64,000 nucleotides of DNA, taken from assembly GCA_015698045.1 (NCBI GenBank), contig BLAL01000215.1, positions 434,001-498,000 of the forward strand, read 5' to 3'. Each line of letters begins with the position of its first letter. Within the stretch, counting starts at the first letter, position 1. Under the pieces are notes generated by a model. That model did no database searches. It saw only the letters and a program-made list of their open reading frames with translations, and had not been told where the DNA came from. The position numbers and the translations under genes are program-made. This document shows, one piece after another, positions 23,919 through 36,435 of the stretch. Source of the DNA: Rhizophagus clarus (Eukaryota > Glomeromycota > Glomeromycetes > Glomerales > Glomeraceae).

Positions 23919-25354
23919 TGTTATTATTATTTGATGTTTTGATATGTAAAAATTTTATTTGTGAATCCTTTCAAAGGAAATTTTTGCGATTACAAGTATT
24001 TTTTTTTTTGAAAAATAAAAAAATTTTTTTTTTTTTTTTAAAATGGAAATTTTAAGGGAATTTAGGTTATTTTTATATAAAAAAATAACTATAATATTTT
24101 TTTTTTTCAGAAATCAAGTTTTTTTTTCTCAAAGAAAATAAAAAAGACATTATAACTAACTGAATTTAATAATGTTACGACCATATGACGCACATGTGAT
24201 AAAGTGACACAAATAGTCGTTCACAATGCAATATGCGAAATTTCATTGTAATGATATAATAAACACTGAAACATTGGTAATCATCACATAGCCAAAGTAA
24301 GGGCTGAACCTTAAACGCCAAGATTTTTACTGAAACTAATCCATTTTTACCAAAATTACGGCTAAAAAGTTAGGGGCGTGATATAAATCTTAGGTGATGA
24401 TTATATCAAACAACACAAAGAAAAATTATGTTGTAATTGTGATAAAAAAAACCTGAAAAAAAAGGGACAAATTAGACAAATAGTAGATTTGTTCCTTTTT
24501 TGTTAATGAAAAAAAAAAAAAATAATAATAAAATAATAGAAATTTACATGATAATTACCGAAACAAAGTTTTTTTTTTTATTTCTTTTTGTTTCGAAAAT
24601 TCCATTTTTTTTTTATATTCCAAATCAAGCTTGGTACCTTTTTATGTTATAATATGTTATTATTGTTTTAGAACGTTTAGAATGTTATTATTGTAACGTT
24701 TAACGTTTAATTCTATTTCCTTTTCTTTCTTTTCTTTTTTCTTTTCTTTTCTTGTTTTCTAAATTTTTTATTTTTGGAAATATTTTGTTTCATTTCTTTA
24801 TAAATATTATTCACTTATTTACCGTAAAAGAAAAATTCATTTAATTCAAATATGGAAAACTTATGAATGAAAAAAAGAAGGTAAGTATTAAATGTAATTC
24901 GTTCTTGTTTTTTTTTCACGTCCCAAAAAATATTCTAGTTTAATTATTACGCCCCAAAAATATCTTGGCTTATTATTTATTATGGAAATTCGAAATTTTT
25001 AAGAAATATTTTTTTTTTTTTTTTTTTTTTTTTCCTCCAAAACTTTAAATCTTAAAACGTAATAGGGAAATTGCGCCCCCTTCCTAAAACTTTATCTTAA
25101 TTAAGACATAAAAAGGAAAAATTTAACTATTAAAGGATCTATTTCAAAAATTGCAAATCCAAAAAATATTTATGCATGAAAAGGAACAGAAATATATAAA
25201 TAAATAAATATATATATATATGTAAACAAAAACTTTAATAATGCCCGCGAAAAAAAAAAAATAAAAAAAAAATAAAAAATTATTAGGATTCAAAGCCGCA
25301 AAAAAAAAAAAAAGCGCAGGATAAATTTTTAGCCACAAATATTCGAATTCAAAA
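23919..25354. other. Intergenic spacer, no gene recognised
   Basis: Very rich in T and A tracts, with a TTTTCTTTTCT-type pyrimidine run near 24720-24760. The phrase TTAGGGGCGTGA (near 24370) resembles the inverted CACGCCCCTAGTTA inside the MITE at 14603-14845, hinting at a relic of the same repeat family. No gene. Confidence 0.35.
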
Positions 25355-25627
25355 ATGGCCGAGCCGGAAAATTCCGGGAAAAAGGAAAAATTATTTTCTC
25401 TTTACTCCGATGCGGTTTTAAAATCGGTTAAATCCGATTCCAAATATCCGACCACGGGCATACAGATTATACATAAAGCTGACAAGCAATGGGAAAAATT
25501 GATAAACAAACAATTTTTTAACAATCATAATCATTTATCAAATAATATTAACATGCATGGTATTATCCCTTCAGATAACCAAATAAATCATAAAAGTTCT
25601 TCCTCTTTATGGAAAGATTTTTATTAA
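25355..25627 (+). CDS. Small hypothetical protein, 90 aa
   Basis: ATG at 25355, TAA at 25625-25627, no intron needed. The N-terminal half is well-ordered and charged (MAEPENSGKKEKLFSLYSDA), with helix-like KADKQWEKLINKQFF. The second half is Asn/His/Ser-rich low complexity and ends SSLWKDFY. Codon use is clearly less AT-biased than the flanks, which is the main support. No signal peptide or membrane segment. Function not recognised. The frame that overlaps its end (25609-25875) is low-complexity and not called. Confidence 0.6.
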   Translation: MAEPENSGKKEKLFSLYSDAVLKSVKSDSKYPTTGIQIIHKADKQWEKLINKQFFNNHNHLSNNINMHGIIPSDNQINHKSSSSLWKDFY

Positions 25628-26442
25628 AACGAAAATCGTTATCGTTATTTATTATTATTATGGATTTTCACAACTTTAAAAATAACATAATTGTCATGAG
25701 GTGGTACGAGCATTTTTTTTTGATTTTCTACATGACCTTCCTTCTTGGTGCAACTGTTAATCAAATCCCCATTCGAATAATAATAAATCGATTAGAAATG
25801 ATACACAAGAATAAAAAACATACAAATAAAAAAAAACATTGTTTCTTATTGGTTCACGATATACATGACACGTGACTATTTATTAAAAACGCGCATATTA
25901 AATGCGATTAAAAAACGAATTAAAAATAAGCATAATCCATTTACTATCGTTATATAAATATATAAATATATAAAATTGGAATAGGAACCAACTAAAGGAT
26001 CAAATCATTCGATTTAAAAAAAATGCTTTATTTATGTGTCACCAATAAAACACCAACGCAGTCCGTAGATTACGTTTATATGATTGATAATAAATCGAAC
26101 TTGTTCTTAATTAATTTAATTAATTACCTACTAACCATACTATTAATTACTAATAAATAACAAACTTACAGGAAAGATTTACTTTTTTAAGAATATTTAT
26201 TTCATAAACTATCAACACAACATTTCAAGTTTCTTTTTTTTCCTTTTTTTCCCTTTTCCTCTTTTTTTTTTTTTTTCATGACCATAAAAACAAATTTGGT
26301 CTCATTTTATATATAAAAAAAAAATAACCTTAAAAAATATCTTTATTTTCTTTGTTCTATTATGCGATTACCAATAACGCATTAAGATAGGCATCTTCGT
26401 TTAAAATTTTATCATTTTATATCATATTTATAATATTACATT
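25628..26442. other. Upstream spacer of the plus-strand F-box gene
   Basis: No gene. Contains a TTTTTTTTTTTTTT tract at about 26263-26276 and TATATAAA-type words about 120-140 bp before the ATG at 26443, which could act as core promoter elements; this is only positional. Confidence 0.35.
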
Positions 26443-29044
26443 ATGGAATCGATGATCACTATTTTTCGAAGTTCGTTTGTTTTGCGACAAACGATTTTTA
26501 AATTTCTTCAAATATTTCTTTTATTTGATCTAATCTTTTATGAATTAGATAAAATTTTAGAATTGAAATTTAAAAACAAAATTAATCTCACTATCGAAGA
26601 TGGAAACAACCAAAAAAATCAAGCAAAGGAAAATAATTTAAATTTAAATCTCCTCGTTGAAGATTTTTACCTCAAAGATCGAACAAATGACATTGAAGAT
26701 TCTTACATAAATGATGAAAACAAACAAACAAAAGAAAATAATTTAAATCTTCTCATTGAAGATTCTTATATCAAAGGTGAAAATAAACAAACTAAAGAAA
26801 ATAATTTAAATGTTCCTATTGAAGATTCTTATGATTTGGATGACATAATCGGATCAAATTATATAAGACGAAATCCAAGAAGAAAATTTTTCTCAACAAA
26901 ATCTTCAACTGGTTTATTTAATGAACGATATCTTACCACCATTCCAAAAATAAATTCTTTTGAGGATTTATCCTCCTCAGAATCTCAACAAATATCTTCT
27001 AATGTGTCAGATTCTTGTCCAAAAGATGTTTTATCTCATCCTTCTCGAGACAATATCATTCAAACCTCGTCCGTTGAAACAGTAATGGAACAAATATCAA
27101 CGGAACAAAATATTGAGAACAGATCATGTGAAATAGTCGACATAGAAATGAAAAGTGACAACATTTCTCAGTCTGCGAAAGCTTTTACTGAATACGAAGA
27201 ATTAATAGTTACGCCACTGAAAATTGAATATACCGACCTGATAACAACAACAGAAACAATAACAACAGCAACAACAACAACATCGCCGACAACTACAACT
27301 ACCACACCTACCACGCCTAATAAACCCATAGAAAATGATGCTCTAATAGATGAAGAGCTGTTTAAAGAAGTTATTGTATCGCAAGAAAACATTACATCCC
27401 GAGAGGTTGCTACATCGCAAGAAATCATTACATCCCGAGAGGTTATTGCATCACAAGAAATCGTTACATCGCGAGAAGTTATAACACTACAAAATGACAT
27501 AACATCACAAAAAGAAATTACATCACAGGAAATTATTACGTCACAAGAAAATATTACATCGCAAGAGATTATTACACCAAAAGAAATCGTAATATCGTTT
27601 AAAGACAAAAGTGTTGCTCCACGAGTTCCGCTATCATTTAACGCTAGCATTCCTATTGATATATTTATTGAAATTTGTTATCATTTACCTCCAACATCAT
27701 TATTTTCTTTAATGTGTGTTTGTAAACAATTTCGGTTTTGGTTAAATTCTTCAGTTTCTTATGTAACACAGGATATTTGGCGCACATCAAGAATGAAATA
27801 TCTTGAAAGAATAAAATTACGTCCACCGATTGGAATGGATGAATTGTCATACATTAAGTTAACGATGCTAGAGCAAGGATGTCAATTCTGTGGAACAAGA
27901 AAAGAAACACCTAAAGTATATTGGGCTTTTCGTGTGAGATGTTGTCTATCATGTCTCAAAAAACGAGTAACAAGGTATATATTATTATAATTCGTTAATT
28001 CGCTTTTAAAAATTATGGATAGTAATTTTATTCTTTTATAATAGTCCAGAGAACCTTCCTAAATGGGCAAAGTCGCCTGTTGATATTACAATGCTTGTGT
28101 CATACGAAACTATTGATTCGTTCGATTCAAATGGAAAGATTGTCGTTTATTGGAATTCACACTTGGAACAAACACGTCGAGAATGTATGTCCACTCCACT
28201 AAAACATCGTGGCGCATGGATACAAAAGAAAAAACATTGGGTATCAGAAATGCTTAAAGAAGTTATAAAACGAGAAAGAATTGACGAATTATATTGTAGA
28301 AAACAATCCTTGGAGGATGAAAGAATATTTAGGATTCTTTTAGACGAATTTCGACAAATTAAAGATGAAAAAGGTCAACAAAAGTATATTGATAAATATA
28401 TCTCACAGTTACCAACTTATATTGAAGCTCAAGATACTTGGAGGATTCCATTCATGACTAATCCATGGCCAAATTTTATTGATAGACTAAAAATTGAATA
28501 TCCAAAGGTTATTAACAAAGTGAGCAGACTTCAACAAATAACCGATATGATGTTGACTCTTATTACATCGTACGTTACTCTAGCATCTGACATGAAAATT
28601 TCATCAGGACAAGGATATCAAATTTACTTAACAGATCCTGTTATAGATTGTCTTCAATGGTGTCCGTCATTTATTAATCCTCCATACATAAAAAATGACG
28701 CTAGTATTCCCTGGACCGAAGAATATTTGATTGAAACTTTGATACCCAAGCTTCGTAGAGAAGCACGACATTTATTAAAGCGATCAGATATTAAACGACC
28801 CGGACCATTTACAAGCGTGAGAGGATGTAAAAATTTAATTAAAAATGAGGTCGAAGATAAAGAATATTTCAAGTGTAAATTATGTTGGAAATCTGCAAGA
28901 AAGATATACAATTATGAAGGAATTTGTAGACATTTGACAAGTGGAAGACATTCCATTGCTAGGATTGATGATGAAAGAATGATTGAAGTAGATAGAGAGA
29001 AGGTTAAAAAACTTTTACCTGTTTGGTTTTCAAACTTTCATTAA
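26443..29044 (+). CDS. F-box protein with long low-complexity N-terminal extension, two exons, 843 aa
   Basis: Exon 1 is 26443-27974 and exon 2 is 28045-29044; the 70-bp GT-AG intron is phase 2 at the same protein position as in the paralogue at 19861-21360. Residues 1-45 are hydrophobic (IFKFLQIFLLFDLIFYELDK) and could be a membrane anchor. Residues about 55-135 hold imperfect repeats around KQTKENNLNLLIEDSYI. About 265-290 is a Thr run, and about 313-385 has some 14 pentapeptide-like units of TSQEI/TSREV. The F-box-like region is about 402-440 (IPIDIFIEICYHLPPTSLF), followed by DIWRTSR and CQFC...CLSC. The C-terminus has FKCKLCWKSARK and HLTSGRHS. Probable SCF adaptor. The roughly 370-residue extension is absent from its paralogue. 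Confidence 0.85.
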
Positions 29045-29547
29045 AAAAGATAATAGGCTTTGTGAATATAAAAAAAAACATTTTTCTTTCTTATTATTTC
29101 TGTTTTCTTTGGTTTAATTTTTTAGATGGAAAAATTTGTAAAAAAATGAACATTATTTGAACATTAAATATCCTCATTTAATAAGTGATACATACAGTAT
29201 GAAATTTTGGTTCAAAAATTATTTTTTGATTAGTAAAAATGTTGTCTTGATTGACTTGATTGATTATTAACGATACGTTATAATACGTTTATTACAATAC
29301 CATACTTAACCTTGGTGAGTTACGAGGAATTTAGGGTAAGGAGATTGCTAAGGATATTCATAAATCCCAATATGTACAGTATCTGTATCAATGTGTATCT
29401 AGAGAAATAAATGAGGAATAAAATAAAATAAAATAAAATAAAATAAAATAAAAATATAAAAACAAAACATAAAACTGTTACTGTATATATCACTTGTATT
29501 ATACATCTTTAACATTAAAATTTATCTTAAAAAAAAAAAAACAACTT
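29045..29547. repeat. Convergent 3' spacer with (AAAAT)n microsatellite
   Basis: Shared 3' flank of the F-box gene (plus) and the BTB gene (minus). An AAAAT pentanucleotide tract of about seven units lies at about 29418-29453. Nothing else was recognised. Confidence 0.6.
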
Positions 29548-30347
29548 TTATAAGATTTTTTGTATTTTAAATTTTAAAGTATAATGAGAAGGACGTCTAA
29601 TAACAGAAATCAATTCAGGATTATGATTAATATCTAATTTAATTAATTCTTGAATAGAATTTTTTAATTCATCTTCAATTTCTAATTGAAAGTTTTTTAA
29701 TAATCTATAACCACTATTTTTAAAAGGTTTTAAAATATATTCAATTTGTTCAATATTATTATTATTAGTAAAATCGTTATAATAACTATTAGTATAAGAA
29801 TAAAATGATAAATCAAGACCTTCTTTTAAATTCCAAGCAGTTTCATAAACGCAAAATTTTAATGATTCAATAAATTCTTTTAACATTTCATTAACTTGAG
29901 GAAATGATTTACGTTGTAAAAATGAGTTTGATGATGATGTTGATAATATTGGTATATTATAAAGGTTTGGTAATTCATAAGAAATTTGAAAAAAATCCAT
30001 TTCTGTTTTTAATTCTTGTCTTGTTATAAAATTATTATTATTTCCTTCTAACCAAAAGATTTTACCAGTACGATAATATTCCATTATATAATGAAATGCT
30101 TTACCATTCCTATCAAAAAAATATTCATTTTCTTTAGGTTTAAGAAGTTCCACATTTCTTTCTTGAAACATTGTACCGAGTAACGTATTCGGATAAGCTG
30201 TTAGAGTTGACCTATACGTTTCGTACTATGACATATAATATATTTGTCGTAAAAATCAAACGAATCAAACTTTTAAAATTTATTCTTATTTACCTTGACA
30301 CCACCAATGTTCAAAATGATTCTCTCATCTTTTCTTTGAGAAGTCAT
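29548..30347 (-). CDS. KCTD-type BTB/POZ (K+ channel tetramerisation-like) protein, two exons, 243 aa
   Basis: Exon 1 is 30347-30294 (18 codons) and exon 2 is 30225-29548; the 68-bp GT-AG intron is phase 0. The join produces IILNIGGVK-YETYRSTLTAY, the diagnostic start of a T1/BTB_2 domain, continuing PNTLLGTMF and YFFDRNGKAFHYIMEYYRTG (domain about residues 8-100). Starting at the internal ATG (30171) would miss the first beta strands, so the two-exon model is preferred. KCTD-like proteins usually oligomerise through this domain and often act as Cullin-3 adaptors; that role is inferred from the family. The rest (about 120-243) is helical and Asn-rich, ends SHYTLKFKI, and matches no domain I know. 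There is no channel pore. Confidence 0.9.
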
Positions 30348-31051
30348 TTTTTTTTTTTTATATTAAAGATAATTTATTAAAGATAATTAACCGAAATGCG
30401 AAAAAAAAAAGTCGGTTTAAATAAAAATCGAAATCATTCGATGGAAAACTTACGTCATCAGATGCATTATTGGTCCAAATTAAGCAAGTGTGAGTAATTG
30501 GAAATTTCGTCTAATGCAAATAACATGGTCACACAAATTACAATAATTTCTAATGAAATTATGAAGATCTTACCAACACTATAACATGACCAAACTATAT
30601 ATGTCTTATTTTTAAAGTGTGATAACGCATGAGAACTTTCTTGTTGGAATTCCTTTGGAGATTTCTTTTAGTTTTTTCTTTTGAATTTCCAGTTACACAA
30701 GATAAATGATGTTATACGTTATCATGATGAGTTCCAAGTTATCATTAATTCTTCCAAGTAAAAAAATGAAAGTTTATAAAAAATTATGTTACATTAATTA
30801 CGGGAGTCACAGCGGTAGCCATTCTTATAAGGTCGCACATCAACTCAATATATATATATATATAACTCACGAAGTACAGTAATTTCCAGGTGCAGAAGTG
30901 CAGATTGCGTCATTACACTTTTTTTCCGTAAATTGTACCGCAGTTTATGCTATTAGATAACTAGTGTCTGTGCGTATAGTTATCTCTAATTATGGAGATA
31001 AACCAATAACCAATAAAAAATTGGTTAATTTCAAGAGGTTCACAGGGGTAG
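30348..31051. other. Upstream spacer of the BTB gene
   Basis: No gene. A short (TA)n tract lies at about 30849-30864. The A/T homopolymer next to position 30347 may be part of the BTB promoter or leader. Confidence 0.4.
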
Positions 31052-31296
31052 ACAAAATGTGCTGATACTCCTCCTCGAACTCCTCGAAGGAAGTCTCCTC
31101 GAAGAAGCATACGAAGTCATTCTCATAACTCTTCTCCTCGAAAGAGTATGTTCGAACTATTTCTATCTATAATGGATTTTGGTCACTAACAATTATTATA
31201 TAATTGTCTGTAACAGTGGAAAATTTGTTGGACAACCGATTGTCAGTCTATCATGATAAGCAAGGTGAAATTCGGAGAATAATTTCTCTTTGCTAA
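31052..31296 (+). pseudogene. Spliced SR-rich gene fragment
   Basis: From 31052 the frame reads Arg/Ser-rich (DTPPRTPRRKSPRRSIRSHS then HNSSPRK) to a donor at 31145/31146. A GT-AG intron (31146-31216) leads to NLLDNRLSVYHDKQGEIRRI and TAA at 31294-31296. There is no ATG in frame upstream, and a TAG lies just before, so the 5' part is missing or in an unrecognised exon. RS-rich stretches are typical of splicing-related proteins, but the fragment is too short to assign. Confidence 0.3.
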
Positions 31297-33427
31297 TATA
31301 AGAAGGTATGCATTTTGCATTATTTTAAAAGACAATTGTTTGGACAAGCAATGAGATTGATATTTCATGTGTGGCTGCATCATATTGTCTCACGTGTCAT
31401 TTCTGACGGCGTTTAGCTTAAAATTTTATTTGTTAAACTATATGTCCCCAGGCGTCACAATATCCAAACTGGTTATTAAACTTTTTAAGCTTTTTTATTT
31501 AAAAAAAAATATGCAAGTATTATTAATATCAGATATGGATTCATTAGAAGTGATTGTTTTTTTTCTTTTATTTTTTTTTCTTTTATTTTTTTTTTTTATT
31601 TTTTCCTTTCCGAAAAAAAAAAAAAAATAATAAATTATTTAAAAAATTCTCACACACACTAATCTCGCGTATCAATTTCCGGTTATCTAAAGTTTATCAT
31701 TGCGTTTCAAGTGATGCATGATATCATTACACTTATTACGTAATCTCACAATGAACGCGAATCCGTAAAAAGTTCCATTTTGCGTGACGATTTTATATTA
31801 TCATTTTTTTATTACCTATTTTTATTTTTTGGTTAAATGCGATTATTGTTTAACCGATAAAACATGTAAAATTATGACACGCGCAAGAAACTGGTTGGAC
31901 GTTCGGGTACTTGTAGATTGTTTTTAAAAAGTCCGAGCCCCGATAATCAAGTTATACCTTTATATAATACAAAATAGGTTAATTCATTGTTTATTCTCAT
32001 TGTTCATACAGTATTTGCATATGAAATAATGAATTTCTTAATTAGTACATCATCAAACTGTTCCACTAGTTAATCTCGTAACTTTGATAAAAACATCAAA
32101 TTCACACGCGCGTAGGAACGTAAAGAAACTGCTCACTTTTTGTGCCCATAAGTGAAAATTTTCTTTTTTTAAAATAATAATACAGAGCTTTAATTTATTA
32201 AAAAATTTTTTTTTCTAAAGATAAATTATTAATAATCATTATATTAGTTAAAAGTAGTTTATTAAGTCACATTATATTAATTATATTAGTTTAAAGTAGT
32301 TTATTAATAGTCAATTATAATTTATCATTTATCAAGAAAAAGGAAATAAAAAAAGGTAACTGAAATTTTATTTCATTCGTTCATTTTGTTTCATTTTCAA
32401 ATATTTGATGAAAAAAAAAAAAACTTTTTTTAAGATTAATTATACCAAAAACGTGCTTTTAGAATTAATATACTGACATTCATGCATACCTATTATATCT
32501 TTTACCTTCTCTCGTGATAGTTATGGTAAACGCGCTGCAGAATTATTTTTCGCAATCTAACACAAATTATTATATGAACTGCCAAAAACAAAATAATTTT
32601 TTTTTTTTTAATGGAATTCCGGAATGCAAGCAAGTTTGTTTTATCAGTTATCTTTTAATCTCTCCCCTTTTTTCTTTTAATCAAAAAAAACAAATAAGTA
32701 AATTACCTCCCGTTTTTCAAATGATATGTGGGAGTTTTTAACTAAAAATTTCATTGTTTTACTAAATGTAAGTATTATTAATCATTAAATGGATATTATA
32801 TTGCCAACTGTGTTTATTTATATAAGCCTTTTCGCGAGTCATGTTTTGGTATTTTGGCTTTAAACATTGACGCAAAGAAACGTGCACGGTATCAGAACAA
32901 AGAAATTTTTTATATTAGGATATTTCAATTGTTTTTTTTTCGGATAATCATTCATCTATTTTTTTTTTTTTTTTTTTTTTTTTTTCATGCAAGTTCCGTT
33001 TTTGTCTTTACAAAAGTAAATACGAGAAGAGTTCGACTAATAGAATTCTGAAACGGTAGATGGATCAACAACATACCTTATACTTTGATGCATTACCAAA
33101 AAAAATTGAAATTGGCGTTTCATACATCAAGCAAGCATTTTAAATTTTTTAGGGGTTATATCCAAATATGATTTAACCGTATATTTCGTAATTTTTTCCA
33201 TTTTCGATAATGATATTAGTTTCTAAAAGAAAATTGTATTTTTGCGTGATATCGGATAGAGAAGATTAAAAAAAAAAAAAAATTTTTTTTTTTTTTTTTT
33301 TTCAATATAAATATAATCATGACTCGGTAGTTTATACTTAGATATTAAAAAAAAAAATAGTGATTATTAGCCAAAGTCTACACACACCCATACACCCACA
33401 CTCATTAAAACACCTCAAACATATATT
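31297..33427. other. Upstream segment of the first MATA_HMG gene (duplication unit A)
   Basis: From about 31645 this spacer aligns by eye with 34890-36435 and 39870-41726. Examples are CTCGCGTATCA...TTATC-AAAGTTTATC near 31665, the TTCATGCAT...TATTATAT block near 32480, and the TTTTGGCTTAAACATTGACGCAAAGAAACG block near 32855. It is non-coding in all frames checked. The conserved pieces may hold the promoter of the family. Confidence 0.6.
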
Positions 33428-33878
33428 ATGGACAATGCAAGAGACAGAGTTGCACAAATGTTGTCTGCGCGCGCACCGAACATGCGGAATAATACAAACC
33501 CCAACACCAACGTTGGACTTCATCGAATTCAACCACAGGTTCCACCCAATCTTACTTCTTCGGACCTTTTATCAGATAATATTGTAAATTATCGTGATTC
33601 AAAGAAATTTGACGGGTTATCAGCTTATCGATTCGCTTGTATCCTGCGAGCTCAAAGTCAGGGATTGAACTTGCCTTTCAATACAATCTCTTCAACGGCA
33701 AACAAATTATGGCGCAATGAACCAGATAACATCAAACAACATTATGTAGATATTGCTGACCGGGCTTCTCATATGTACGAACATCATCATGAACGATTTT
33801 CAGAACATGTAAGTTTTATATAATGAAAAATTAATTTAAAATTTGAGATTACTAATTAAAATTTCTAATTGTTAGTAA
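33428..33878 (+). CDS. MATA_HMG-type HMG-box protein, copy A, two exons, 127 aa
   Basis: Exon 1 is 33428-33808. The intron 33809-33875 is GT-AG, and exon 2 begins immediately with TAA (33876-33878). The protein starts MDNARDRVAQ and carries an HMG-type three-helix region at about 55-120: DSKKFDGLSAYRFACILRAQ, SSTANKLWRNEPDNIKQHY, ADRASHMYEHHHERFSEH. This matches the MATA_HMG pattern (Y-R-x-A-C before helix 2, LWxxE-x2-xIK in helix 2/3), a DNA-binding family related to mating-type HMG proteins and greatly expanded in Rhizophagus. Copies B and C use the equivalent second exon for a Cys-rich tail; here the stop removes it. A likely transcription factor; targets unknown. Not evidence by itself of a mating-type locus. 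Confidence 0.85.
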
Positions 33879-35560
33879 TGTGCAACTTCCCAAATAATCA
33901 TAAAAGCTCGTCATCACATATTCACTACCTTTTTACCGACATATTTTTACATATTTACATATATAAATTTTTTTTTTTTTTTTTTTTTTTTTTGTTGTAA
34001 CATTTGTTATTTGTTGGATAGTCATTTTTTTTTTCTTCAGTTGTCCTTATAATCATTGTTCGTTAAAATATTTACCGTATATAGTATTATAATTATATAG
34101 TAAATAATATAAATATACACTCTTTGTAAATAATAAAATGTGTTACATATGGATCGATAAAATTATGCATTGTCATTATACCATTGTTTTTATGGAATGA
34201 ATATCCATTTTCGTACCAATTGAGCCTATGTTTTCGGTAAGCTCTACTTGGTTAGGGGTACTTTTAGGTATTTTTCAGCTTTAATATTCACTGTACAATT
34301 TACTCGTTTAAAAAGAAGGGAAATTTTTACAATTTACAATAGTGTTTGCGACTTTACTTAACGAATCTTTCGTTCTCATATCGCATATAAATGTTATTGT
34401 ATATGCGAAAGCTTAGAAATAGAACATCTCAATATTCTAAATTTTTTAAAAAATATTATTTTATCGTTTTAATCAGATAGAGATTTATTTGTATTAGACG
34501 TAAAATGATGCATATACTAGCACGTCATAACCCCTGTAAATGTTGTAAAATATAGTGGCATATTTATTAAATATTTGTCCCCAAAAATGGAATTTCTATG
34601 AACTTCAAATAACATGTTTCTTGAATTATTTTTTTTTTTCCGAGTAAACGTAGTGCTGTACAGTGGACGTGCTTTTTAAAATTGTCGTCCAAAATTCACG
34701 TGACAATAATTGAAAGAGACAATCCAGACAAATCTTTTATTTAATCCGGGGAAATAAACAACAAAATTAAATAAATAACGTATTTACCTAAACTTAATTT
34801 TGTTTGCTTGTTTTTTTTTAATGCTCTTTAAAAAATATTATTAAATATTTATTTCATCGTGGTCTCACTCGAAAAATAAAAAATATTTCTTCATATAATT
34901 TATCTCGCATTAGATTCCGGTCGGTTATCAAAAGTTTATCTCTTTTCAAGTATGCAAGCTGGTTTTTTTTTAACACCAAACTAAAATATGATGTCATTAA
35001 AAAAATATTTGTACACCGATGTAACGACAAAAAAGGGTTAAAATAAGGAAGTATTATGTAAAGAAAATTTTCTCACAATCTATACAATCTATCGCCAATT
35101 TTCAAATGACGGTTCAAAAATGGGCTAGAGAAAAATTTTATCTTCATGCACATTGATGCGTAATTTGAAACACTTTTGATTTTTTTTTTGGAAATAAATG
35201 AATGATGAAATGCAAACTATTTCATTATATTTTTAATTGGTAAAAACTTCTAAATTAATGACACGCGAAAGAAAATAATTGGATGTTCATATATACGAAC
35301 AGTCTATTATTATTGTTTAATCTCCGTTATAATAATAAAAATAGGCTTATTCATTGTATAATTTCATTGTTTAAATGAAATAATGAAAATTTTAATTCAT
35401 ATTTCATTAAAACTGTTTCACTAACTTTAATCTCATAACCGACGAATTTTATTGGTTTTTAAATGAAAATTTCCGTTGTCATTGTTAAATTGATTTTATC
35501 AATTTTCATGATTTTTTATCCCGTTATTATTTTTTTTTTTTTATACATTTAAAACAATTT

Positions 35561-35600
<40 letters not shown>

Positions 35601-36435
35601 AATAATTATACTTACTTTTTAGAATAATTATGCCGACTTTCATGCATGTGTATTATATATATTATTTGATAATGAAGAGTTACTTTGACATTTAGCGTGA
35701 GTTTAAAATTTTTTCCATGGAATTTTCTGATGCAAGTTATCCTTTTTTTTTTTTAAAAAAAAAAAAAAAAATAATCCCGTTTTTCAAATGATTCGCGGAT
35801 GGTTTGATTATAAAGATATCATTTTTTTTTTCTTTTGGAAACTAAATGAAAGTACATTCATTACATACTCATTATGTTAATAACCGGTTAACGGCTGCCG
35901 TTATAATTACATAAGCCCTTTCGCGACTTGATGTTTTGGAATTTTGGCTTAAACATTGACGCAAAGAAACGTACATATACCGGCATTAGAACAAAGAAAA
36001 TTTTGATAGTTATTATTTTAATTTTTTAATTTGTGTATTTTTTTTTTACTGCAAGTTTACTATTACGCAAGAAACAAGATATTCTGAAACATCGTTAAAG
36101 AAACGGTAGTTTAGATCAACATCACACTTTAGTTAACTTTTATGCATTACCAAATAAATTGGGTTGGCGTTCTTAACTGCATATACAGCCTTAAAATTTA
36201 TTCTTTTAGGGGTCATACCCGAATACGATTAATTGCAAATGGCTAATAATATAATGTTTTATAAAATAAATTTGTATATGGATGAAATAACAGGACTGAT
36301 TAAATTTTTTTATATAAATAAACGTTCTCTTTTCTTTTAACCATGCATAACAATTTTTTGAGATTTGGACATTACATATTATTACTCTATCTCTATCACT
36401 CATTCATTAAAAACTCGTTACACTCTTTATTCAAC
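33879..36435. other. Spacer between MATA_HMG copies A and B
   Basis: 3' flank of copy A and the upstream part of unit B. The stretch ending CATTGTTTTTATGG...GTTTTCGGTAAGC (34130-34250) has a counterpart after copy B (37255-37380). The part from about 34890 to 36200 mirrors the upstream of copies A and C. T-tract/A-tract pairs occur at about 35560-35602 and 35742-35772. No gene. Confidence 0.55.

Noticed and set aside
27168..27650. 160-codon minus-strand open frame
   Set aside because: It is the antisense of the TSQEI/TSREV repeat array of the F-box gene. The Ser/Val/Ile/Cys repeats are produced by the repeat, and the plus frame has the domains and the splice partner.
33338..33587. Overlapping frames on both strands at the start of HMG copy A
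   Set aside because: Shadows of the MATA_HMG frame, which matches its two paralogues.
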